NCBI GenBank assembly: GCA_905236495.1
Contig: CAJOPV010000042.1
Coordinates: 1-18,505, forward strand
Direction: 5' to 3'
DNA: 18,505 bases
From: an uncultured Christensenellaceae bacterium
Lineage (GTDB): Bacteria > Bacillota > Clostridia > Christensenellales > Aristaeellaceae
This document shows positions 13,339 to 18,505 of this stretch, piece by piece. Position 1 is the stretch's first letter. Each line of letters starts with the position of its first letter. The notes below the pieces were generated by a model. The model saw only the letters and a list, made by a program, of their open reading frames with translations. It was not told the DNA's origin and did not search any database. A program made the position numbers and the translations under genes.

Positions 13339-13367
13339 TTGACAGGCAAATTGCCTGTCATTATAAT
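13339..13367 (+). promoter_or_regulatory. Consensus sigma-A promoter for the U32-family gene
   Basis: A perfect TTGACA (13339-13344), a 17-base spacer and a perfect TATAAT (13362-13367) lie about 30 bases upstream of the start. A promoter with full consensus boxes is expected to be very strong unless repressed, and the palindrome covering its spacer suggests it is. Confidence 0.9.
13340..13360. promoter_or_regulatory. Palindromic operator candidate inside the promoter
   Basis: TGACAGGCAA (13340-13349) and TTGCCTGTCA (13351-13360) form a perfect 10-bp inverted repeat around a single A. It spans from inside the -35 box to just before the -10 box of the rightward promoter and sits just upstream of the candidate promoter of the leftward SpoIIR-like gene. 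It is upstream of the transcription start, so it cannot act as an RNA hairpin in that transcript. A dimeric repressor site is the simplest reading; the regulator is unknown and not in this window. Confidence 0.65.
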
Positions 13368-13398
13368 GAAATAAAGCTTGAAAAACGGAGAGGAAAGC

Positions 13399-14625
13399 AT
13401 GCTGCCAGAGTTATTGGCCCCCGCCGGGGGCATGGAGCAATTGCGAGCCGCCCTGCGCTTTGGGGCGGACGCGGTGTATGGCGGGCTGCCGGCCTTCGGG
13501 CTGAGGGCCTACGCGGGCAATTTCACCTGGGAAGCGCTCGGGCAGGCCTTGGATGAGACCCATGGCCTGCACAAAAAGTTTTACCTGACGCTGAATATCC
13601 TGCCCTATCAGGACGAGCTGCCCGCCCTCGTCGAAACGGCCCGCCGGGCGGCGGACATGGGGGTGGATGGGGCCTTAGTCAGCGATCTGGGGGCCTTCCT
13701 GGCCCTGCGGCGGGAAGCGCCGGAATTGCCCTTGCATATCAGCACTCAGGCCAACACCCTGAACGCCGAGGCGGCCCGGTTTTATTACGAGAACGGAGCC
13801 CGGCGGGTGGTGCTGGCAAGGGAGCTGAGCTTGGAGAAGATCGGCGCCCTTCGGCAGGCGCTGCCTGAGGATATGGAGCTGGAGGCCTTCGTTCACGGGG
13901 CCATGTGCATGAGCTATTCCGGGCGGTGCATGCTCAGCGATCATCTGACGGGCCGGGGCGGCAACCGGGGCCAGTGCGCACAGCCCTGCCGCTGGGAATA
14001 CGCCCTGGTGGAGAAAAAGCGCCCCGGGGAATACTGGCCCATCCAGGAGGATGAACGGGGCACCTACCTGCTCTCGGCTTATGATTTGAATATGCTCGCC
14101 CACCTGCCGGAGCTGATGGCTGCCGGTATCGAAAGCCTCAAGATCGAGGGGCGGATGAAAACGGAGTATTACGTCGCTACCGTGGTGGGGGCCTATCGCC
14201 GGGCGCTGGACGCCCTGAAGGAGGGCGAAAGCCGCTACCGCGCCTTGCTGCCCGAGCTGGAAAGGGAGCTTCGCAAGGCCAGCCACCGGCCCTTCAATAC
14301 CGGCTTTTATTTCGGCCCGCCCGCCCCTGCCGGCGGCGCGGCGGGGTTTGCCCAGGAGATGGAGTACGTAGGCCGGGTGGAGGATCAGCGGGACGGCATG
14401 GCCCTTCTGGAGGTGAAAAACCGCTTTTACGCGGGGGACACCCTGGAGCTGCTTTGCCCGGCGGGGGCCTTTCCCTTCCGGGCGGAAAGCATCACGCTGG
14501 CGGAAACCGGGGAGAAACGGGATACCGTTTCCGTGGCGGGCCAGCGGGTGCTGATCCCCCTGCCCTTTCCCGCCCAGGCGGGGGATTTCCTCCGGGGCCC
14601 CAATCGGAATCATCAGGGCGGTTGA
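13399..14625 (+). CDS. U32-family protein, TrhP-like tRNA uridine hydroxylation enzyme
   Basis: The 408 residues open with MLPELLAPAGGMEQLRAALR and GADAVYGG, the usual N-terminus of the U32 group. EAFVHGAMCMSYSGRCMLSD (162-181) is the U32 signature, and RGGNRGQCAQPCRW (186-199) supplies two more cysteines; C170, C177, C193 and C197 are placed to hold an iron-sulfur cluster. DLNMLAHLPELMAAGIESLK and IEGRMKTEYYVATVVGAYR (249-267) are further family motifs. Named a peptidase, this branch includes TrhP/YrrN-YrrO (prephenate-dependent 5-hydroxyuridine at tRNA position 34) and RlhA (23S rRNA). TrhP is preferred by length, but other subfamilies cannot be excluded. The ATG at 13399 has GGAGAGG close upstream; an in-frame TTG 7 codons earlier lacks one. 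It has its own promoter, and the murG promoter overlaps its stop. Confidence 0.88.
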   Translation: MLPELLAPAGGMEQLRAALRFGADAVYGGLPAFGLRAYAGNFTWEALGQALDETHGLHKKFYLTLNILPYQDELPALVETARRAADMGVDGALVSDLGAFLALRREAPELPLHISTQANTLNAEAARFYYENGARRVVLARELSLEKIGALRQALPEDMELEAFVHGAMCMSYSGRCMLSDHLTGRGGNRGQCAQPCRWEYALVEKKRPGEYWPIQEDERGTYLLSAYDLNMLAHLPELMAAGIESLKIEGRMKTEYYVATVVGAYRRALDALKEGESRYRALLPELERELRKASHRPFNTGFYFGPPAPAGGAAGFAQEMEYVGRVEDQRDGMALLEVKNRFYAGDTLELLCPAGAFPFRAESITLAETGEKRDTVSVAGQRVLIPLPFPAQAGDFLRGPNRNHQGG

Positions 14626-14650
14626 ATAAGCGGCGGGAAAGGGATATAAT
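14622..14650 (+). promoter_or_regulatory. Sigma-A promoter for murG
   Basis: TTGAAT (14622-14627) and TATAAT (14645-14650) with a 17-base spacer lie just upstream of murG. The -35 box overlaps the stop codon of the U32-family gene (14623-14625), so murG can be expressed apart from that gene. Confidence 0.75.
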
Positions 14651-14673
14651 AGTTTAGGCGGGAGGGAGAAAGC

Positions 14674-15741
14674 ATGAAACGCATCGTACTCACAGGCGGC
14701 GGCACCGCCGGGCACGTGACGCCCCATCTGGCTCTGCTGCCCCATTTGCTGGCGGCGGGCTACGACGTGCATTACATCGGCACGGAAAACGGCATCGAAC
14801 GGGGCATGATGGAGGCGATGGATGGCGTCACCTATCACGCCGTCAAAAGCGGCAAGCTGCGCCGGTATTTCGATTGGAAGAATTTTACCGATCCCTTTCG
14901 GGTGATCCACGGGGCCTTTCAATCCGCCCGGCTCATGGGAAAGCTGAAGCCCGACGTGTGCTTTTCCAAGGGGGGCTTCGTTTCCGTGCCGGTGGTGGTG
15001 GGGGCGTGGCTGCATCGGGTGCCGGTTTTGTGCCACGAAAGCGACCTGACCCCAGGCCTGGCGAATAAGATCTGCGGCAAATTCGCAAAAAAAATCGCCA
15101 CCACCTTCCCGGAATGCGCCCAGGCGCTGGGGGAAAAGGCGGTGTGCACCGGCACGCCCATGCGGAAGGCGCTGTTTTCCGGCAGCCGGGAAAAGGGCCT
15201 GGCCCTGGCGGGTTTTTCGGGGCAGAAGCCCGTATTGATGATGGTGGGCGGCTCCTCCGGGGCGCAAAGCGTCAACAAGGCCCTGCGGGAAGCGCTGCCC
15301 CGGCTTTTGCCTGAAATGGACGTGCTGCATCTGACGGGCAAGGGCAACCTGGATGAAAGCCTGGCTGCCCTGCCGGGGTATCGGCAGTTTGAGTTCCTTT
15401 CCGACGATCTGCCGGACGCCATCGCCTGCGCCGAGCTGATCCTCTCCCGGGCGGGCAGCAACGCCATCTGCGAGTTCCAGGCCCTGAAAAAGCCCATGCT
15501 GCTGGTGCCCTACCCCAAGGGGGCCAGCCGGGGGGACCAGATTTTGAACGCCGAATCCTTCCGCAAGCGGGGCCTGTGCCACGTGCTTTTGCAGGAAAAC
15601 ATGACGGCGGACACCCTGGCGGAGGCGATCTTCGCCCTGCAAAGGGACCGGGATAACCTGATCCGCCGCCTGACGGAAGCGCCCCCCGCCGACGGAACGG
15701 CGCAGGTGCTGGCCCTGATCCGGGAGATCGAGAAAAAGTAA
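14674..15741 (+). CDS. murG: MurG, lipid II-forming N-acetylglucosaminyltransferase
   Basis: MurG transfers GlcNAc from UDP-GlcNAc to lipid I on the inner face of the membrane, giving lipid II for peptidoglycan. The 355 residues show the GT-B glycosyltransferase family 28 layout. The N-terminal half has GGGTAGHVTPHLA (8-20), HESDLTPGLANK (121-132, the Firmicute form of the acceptor-side loop) and GTPMR. The C-terminal half has VGGSSGAQSVN (191-201), FLSDDLPDAIACAELILSRA (241-260) and GSNAICEFQALKKPMLLVPY (261-280) with the UDP-binding Glu at 267. GGAGG lies eight bases before the ATG. Length is normal. It is away from the division/cell-wall (dcw) cluster where murG usually sits, with its own promoter, so it may have moved or be a second copy. 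Confidence 0.95.
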   Translation: MKRIVLTGGGTAGHVTPHLALLPHLLAAGYDVHYIGTENGIERGMMEAMDGVTYHAVKSGKLRRYFDWKNFTDPFRVIHGAFQSARLMGKLKPDVCFSKGGFVSVPVVVGAWLHRVPVLCHESDLTPGLANKICGKFAKKIATTFPECAQALGEKAVCTGTPMRKALFSGSREKGLALAGFSGQKPVLMMVGGSSGAQSVNKALREALPRLLPEMDVLHLTGKGNLDESLAALPGYRQFEFLSDDLPDAIACAELILSRAGSNAICEFQALKKPMLLVPYPKGASRGDQILNAESFRKRGLCHVLLQENMTADTLAEAIFALQRDRDNLIRRLTEAPPADGTAQVLALIREIEKK

Positions 15742-15746
15742 ACCGC

Positions 15747-15782
15747 AAAAAACCGGGGCGCGGCGAAAAACCGCGTCCCGGT
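15747..15782 (-). terminator. Strong terminator of the small secreted-protein gene
   Basis: On the minus strand ACCGGGACGCGG (15771-15782) pairs over 12 positions, one of them G-U, with CCGCGCCCCGGT (15752-15763) around a 7-base loop. The stem runs straight into a T-run (15747-15752). It ends the 15805-16251 gene. From the murG side the stem has no T-run, so it works less well in that direction. Confidence 0.85.
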
Positions 15783-15804
15783 CAATGATTTATAACGGAT
15801 AAGA

Positions 15805-16251
15805 TCAGGCCGCCGGCGCTTCCTCCGCCGCTACCTTTTCAAAGTACAGGACGAGAGGCAGGTCTTCCGAGCCATCGGAGATCATCAGGGCGCCGTCTTC
15901 CAGCAGGCTTACGGTGTAGAGCCCGTCTTCTTCGGTGCCAAAGGTCATCACGCCGTCGGCAAAGATGAGAAGCACGACGTCGTCGTCGGAAAACACTTTG
16001 ATGCCTGTTTCGGTGGCCTCCCAGGAACCTGTGGAGAAATCGGAGTTATCCTCCTGGGTGTAAGATATTGTGATGGAGCCGTCGGCGGTCAGCGACAAGG
16101 TGGAGGATATGCCTGTATCGGCGGGATTGACGGTTATGCTTCCGGCGGAAACCGACACCAGATACCATTCGCCCGTGTAATCCTCCGCCAGGGCGGGGAC
16201 GAGCAGGCAGGCCATCATCAGGGCCAAAAGCAGCGCGGTCAGCTTTTTCAT
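15805..16251 (-). CDS. Small secreted beta-rich protein, lipocalin-like
   Basis: The 148 residues start with a signal peptide (MKKLTALLLALMMACLLVPA, cut near ALA-ED at 22). The mature part is short beta strands with repeated TADGSITI / GSWEATETGIKVF / FADGVMTFG / LLEDGALMIS phrases, resembling small extracellular lipocalin-like domains of Firmicutes (GEWYL... start, G-W-E middle). It is acidic, and no function can be assigned. The Cys at 15 is not a convincing lipobox because hydrophobic sequence continues after it. The ATG at 16251 has AAGGAAG seven bases upstream; a long in-frame upstream extension is antisense to the esterase gene and not real. A TATACT at 16300-16305 could be its -10 box, but no good -35 was found. 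It diverges from the esterase/ATP-grasp operon. Confidence 0.75.
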   Translation of the reverse strand: MKKLTALLLALMMACLLVPALAEDYTGEWYLVSVSAGSITVNPADTGISSTLSLTADGSITISYTQEDNSDFSTGSWEATETGIKVFSDDDVVLLIFADGVMTFGTEEDGLYTVSLLEDGALMISDGSEDLPLVLYFEKVAAEEAPAA

Positions 16252-16378
16252 GTGGTTTCTTCCTTTCGTTTTCATCTTTTGAGAACCAGGCTTTTTTCCA
16301 GTATAACAGCCTTTTTCCCTTCCGCCGCAAGGAATAAGCGGAGAAAACGGAAAAAAGCATGTTTTGCCGGGATTATTC

Positions 16379-16407
16379 TTGTATCCGGCCTTCGCTTGTG
16401 ATACACT
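16379..16407 (+). promoter_or_regulatory. Promoter for the esterase/ATP-grasp operon
   Basis: TTGTAT (16379-16384) and TACACT (16402-16407) are 17 bases apart, giving a leader of about 35 nt. The leader starts with a small stem, GGCG and CGCC around TTTT (16415-16426). The rest of the 198-base gap between the divergent genes shows no other clear element. Confidence 0.6.
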
Positions 16408-16449
16408 TACCCAAGGCGTTTTCGCCGTTATTCGGAAAGGGGTGAGGGC

Positions 16450-17217
16450 ATGATCGAAACCTTTGGCATCCCGGTGACGCCCGTCACGGGCAAAAAGCCC
16501 CGACGGGTGTATGTGTATCTGCCGCCCCAGGCGGAGGAGGATGAGGACGCCCGCTTCCCGGTGCTGTACATGTTTGACGGGCATAACGTGTTTTTCGATG
16601 CTCACGCCACCTACGGCAAAGCCTGGGGCATGGGGGAGTACCTGGATGAAACGGAAACGCCCCTCATGGTGGTGGCGGTGGACTGCAACCATCGGCCTCC
16701 CCACGGGCGGCTCAGCGAGTATTCTCCCTTCACCTTTGAGGAGGAGGGCTTCGGGCGCGTGGTGGGCCGGGGCAAAAAATTCATGGACTGGCTGACGGGC
16801 ACCTTAAAGCCCCTCATCGATGAAAAATACCCCACTTTGCCGGATCGGGAGCATACCTTCATCGCCGGCAGCAGCATGGGGGGCTTGATGAGCCTGTACG
16901 CCGTCACGGCCTATAACCACGTATTCAGCCGGGCGGCGGCCCTGAGCCCCTCGGTGTGGCTGGTGCGGGGGCAGATGGCCCCCCTGATCCGCAAAGCGGC
17001 GTACGAAGAAGGCACCGTGGTGTATATGGATTACGGCAGCCGGGAAATGGGCAATCATCAGGGCATGCTGCATTGCTTTATGGATACGGCGGCGGCACTG
17101 ACGGAACGGGGCGTGTATGTCACTGCCCGCATCGTTCCCAACGGCGATCACTGCGAGGCCTGCTGGGAGGAGCAGATCCCTTTCTTTATGCCTCATCTGT
17201 TTTACGATAGGGAGTGA
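16450..17217 (+). CDS. Esterase-fold alpha/beta hydrolase (putative esterase family), first of pair
   Basis: The 255 residues match the Fes/EstD/antigen-85 type esterase fold. They contain RRVYVYLPP (18-26) at the first strand, FPVLYMFDGHNVFFD (36-50) with the typical DGHN, and the nucleophile elbow GSSMGG (140-145) with Ser at 142. NGDHCEACW (231-239) carries the likely catalytic His at 234. D194 in VYMDYG is a possible acid; the assignment is uncertain. There is no signal peptide, so it should act in the cytoplasm. Family members cleave esters such as siderophore, S-formylglutathione or acyl-sugar bonds; the substrate here is unknown. AAAGGGGTGA before the ATG is an extended ribosome site. 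The next gene, a distant relative, starts 6 bases after this stop. Confidence 0.85.
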   Translation: MIETFGIPVTPVTGKKPRRVYVYLPPQAEEDEDARFPVLYMFDGHNVFFDAHATYGKAWGMGEYLDETETPLMVVAVDCNHRPPHGRLSEYSPFTFEEEGFGRVVGRGKKFMDWLTGTLKPLIDEKYPTLPDREHTFIAGSSMGGLMSLYAVTAYNHVFSRAAALSPSVWLVRGQMAPLIRKAAYEEGTVVYMDYGSREMGNHQGMLHCFMDTAAALTERGVYVTARIVPNGDHCEACWEEQIPFFMPHLFYDRE

Positions 17218-17223
17218 AAATAA

Positions 17224-17976
17224 ATGGAGACCCGATATTTTAAGGAATACAGCCCCGCTTTGGGCCGGGATATGGAGCTCAAGGTGTATGGGCACGCCGG
17301 CAGGCCGGTTTTGTTCATCCCCTGTCAGAACGGGCGGTTTTTCGATTTTGAGAACTTCCGTATGACCGACGCCTGGGCCCCCTGGATCGAGGGGGGCAGG
17401 TGCATGGTGTTTGCCATCGACACCCTGGACCAGGAAACCTGGAGCAACAAGGGGGCCGACCCGGGCTGGCGGGCCTGGCGGCACGAGCAATGGATGAAAT
17501 TCATCTGCGATGAAATCGTGCCCTTCGCCCGGGATTACGCCAACCGGCAGAACGGATGGACAGGCTATCCCGGCCTCATCGCCTTCGGCTGTTCCCTGGG
17601 GGCTACCCACGCGGCAAACCTGTTCTTCCGCCGCCCGGACCTTTTCGACGGTCTGCTGGCCTTAAGCGGCATTTATACCGCCGATTACGGCTTTGACGGG
17701 TACAGGGATGAAAACGTGTATCTCAACAGCCCGGTGGATTACCTGGCGGGCATGCCCGCCGATCACCCCTGGATCGGGCGCTACAACAGCGGCCGGGGCA
17801 TCATCGTGGTGGGTCAGGGGGCCTGGGAGATCCCGGAGACCACCTTCCGCCTGCGGGATATCTGCCGGGAGAAGGGCATCGGCGTCTGGTTCGATATCTG
17901 GGGCTATGACAGCGCCCACGACTGGGACTGGTGGTATAAGCAGGTGGCTTATCACGTTCCCCATCTTCTTGACTAA
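17224..17976 (+). CDS. Esterase-fold alpha/beta hydrolase (putative esterase family), second of pair
   Basis: The 250 residues are the same fold as the previous gene but clearly diverged. They include RPVLFIPCQNGRFFDFENF (27-45), the nucleophile elbow GCSLGA (122-127) with Ser at 124, and AHDWDWW (231-237) with the likely catalytic His at 232. There is no signal peptide. A cysteine replaces the first Ser of the usual GxSxG context, and the FFDFENF/WIEGGRCMVF region sits where the first esterase has DGHN. It lies 6 bases after the first esterase and 15 bases before the ATP-grasp gene, so all three look co-translated. Two non-identical hydrolases next to a ligase suggest successive steps or a two-part enzyme; that is inference. 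Confidence 0.82.
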   Translation: METRYFKEYSPALGRDMELKVYGHAGRPVLFIPCQNGRFFDFENFRMTDAWAPWIEGGRCMVFAIDTLDQETWSNKGADPGWRAWRHEQWMKFICDEIVPFARDYANRQNGWTGYPGLIAFGCSLGATHAANLFFRRPDLFDGLLALSGIYTADYGFDGYRDENVYLNSPVDYLAGMPADHPWIGRYNSGRGIIVVGQGAWEIPETTFRLRDICREKGIGVWFDIWGYDSAHDWDWWYKQVAYHVPHLLD

Positions 17977-17991
17977 AGAAAGGAGAAAACC

Positions 17992-18505
17992 ATGCGCAAT
18001 TTTGTTTTTATCTCCCCTAATTTTCCAACCAACTACTGGAAATTCTGCAGAGAGCTGAAAAACAACGGCCTCAGGGTGCTGGGGGTGGGGGACGCCCCCT
18101 ACGACGGCCTGGATAGGGAACTTCGGGACAGCCTGCACGAGTATTACAAGGTGGGCTGCCTGGAAAACTACGACGAGGTCTATCGCGCCGTGGCGTTTTT
18201 TATCAGCAAGTACGGGCGCATTGACTTTGTGGAAAGCAACAACGAATACTGGCTGGAGCGGGACGCCATGCTGCGGGACGATTTCAACATTCCCACCGGC
18301 TGGCACGTGAAGGACATGACCCGCGTCAAATTCAAAAGCGGCATGAAGGAATACTACCGGCAGGCGGGCATCCCCACCGCCCGGTATCATATCGTGGACG
18401 ATTACGAGGGCTGCATGGCCTTCATCCGGCAGGTGTCCTTCCCCGTGATCGTGAAGCCGGACAACGGGGTGGGGGCCTCCGATACCCATAAGCTGGATAA
18501 CGAAG
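17992..18505 (+). CDS. ATP-grasp carboxylate ligase, N-terminal part (cut by window edge)
   Basis: Only 171 codons are visible. The start ATG has AAAGGAG six bases upstream. MRNFVFISPNFPTNYWKFCR (1-20) opens a Rossmann-like pre-ATP-grasp domain, and GLRVLGVGDAPYDGL and IDFVESNNEYWLE (78-89) continue it. FKSGMKEYYRQAGIPTARYH (114-133) and FPVIVKPDNGVGAS (150-163), with the ATP-binding Lys at 155 and a glycine-rich loop, are typical of ATP-grasp ligases. Such enzymes join a carboxylate to an amine or thiol through an acyl-phosphate, as in dipeptide, D-Ala-D-Ala or carbamoyl-phosphate chemistry. The C-terminal metal and substrate residues are off the window, so the substrate is unknown. The gene follows two esterase-fold genes in one operon. 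Confidence 0.85.
   Translation, partial: MRNFVFISPNFPTNYWKFCRELKNNGLRVLGVGDAPYDGLDRELRDSLHEYYKVGCLENYDEVYRAVAFFISKYGRIDFVESNNEYWLERDAMLRDDFNIPTGWHVKDMTRVKFKSGMKEYYRQAGIPTARYHIVDDYEGCMAFIRQVSFPVIVKPDNGVGASDTHKLDNE

Noticed and set aside
13675..15642. A 655-codon minus-strand frame across the U32 gene and murG
   Set aside because: Both plus-strand genes have clear family motifs, ribosome sites and promoters; this frame has none and reads as a codon-bias shadow.
16207..16209. Cys15 of the small secreted protein as a lipoprotein attachment site
   Set aside because: The -3 to -1 residues (MMA) fit the lipobox poorly and seven hydrophobic residues follow, so an ordinary signal peptide cut near residue 22 is more likely.
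15805..16704. A long N-terminal extension of the small secreted protein
   Set aside because: The extra residues overlap the esterase gene on the other strand. The ribosome site and signal peptide both place the start at 16251.
1..18505. CRISPR arrays, insertion sequences, tRNA or rRNA genes
   Set aside because: No regularly spaced repeats, transposase motifs, terminal inverted repeats or tRNA-like cloverleaf were seen on reading both strands; no search tool was run.

Overview
The window looks like a GC-rich (roughly 60%, estimated by eye) chromosomal segment from a spore-forming Firmicute, most likely a gut-type Clostridia lineage. The evidence is strong AAGGAGG-type ribosome sites before nearly every gene, sigma-A promoters close to TTGACA-17-TATAAT, a DnaE polymerase of Gram-positive style, a Firmicute-type MurG with HESD/TPGLANK, two VanW-domain proteins, and two sporulation-type genes (a SpoIIR-like signal protein and a YlbJ-like membrane protein). 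No tRNA, rRNA, transposase, phage gene or CRISPR array was seen. The order looks like ordinary chromosome with some lineage-specific secreted proteins.

Layout. Positions 1-6500 run leftward. A promoter at 6463-6491 drives dnaE, an orphan sensor histidine kinase (4-base overlap with dnaE) and mnmE, ending near 667. The 5' end of rho (N-terminal domain only; the rest lies off the window) has its own promoter at 397-425 and a leader of about 180 nt with repeated complementary elements. Positions 6544-9198, also leftward, hold one 884-residue secreted protein of unknown function, built from an internally duplicated N-terminal region, a short coiled coil and four related beta-rich modules. It diverges from a rightward pair of tandem, paralogous VanW-domain proteins (9429-11447).

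A bidirectional hairpin separates the VanW pair from a leftward trio (11501-13283): a leaderless YkuD-type L,D-transpeptidase, a YlbJ-like membrane protein and a short, altered SpoIIR-like protein. A 115-bp divergent region follows, with a perfect TTGACA-17-TATAAT promoter whose spacer is filled by a near-perfect 21-bp palindrome. It leads into a U32-family protein (TrhP-like tRNA hydroxylation) and then murG with its own promoter. A strong hairpin plus T-run ends a small leftward secreted beta protein gene (15805-16251).

The right end (16450-18505) is a tight rightward operon of two different alpha/beta-hydrolase esterases and an ATP-grasp ligase cut by the window edge. This three-gene unit is the best candidate for an uncharacterised pathway: two hydrolases of the Fes/EstD type coupled to an ATP-dependent carboxylate ligase. 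Its substrate cannot be read from the sequence.

Together the genes cover replication (dnaE), transcription termination (rho), tRNA wobble modification (mnmE, the U32 protein), cell envelope (murG, L,D-transpeptidase, VanW proteins) and sporulation signalling, plus the unknown secreted proteins and the esterase/ATP-grasp unit.
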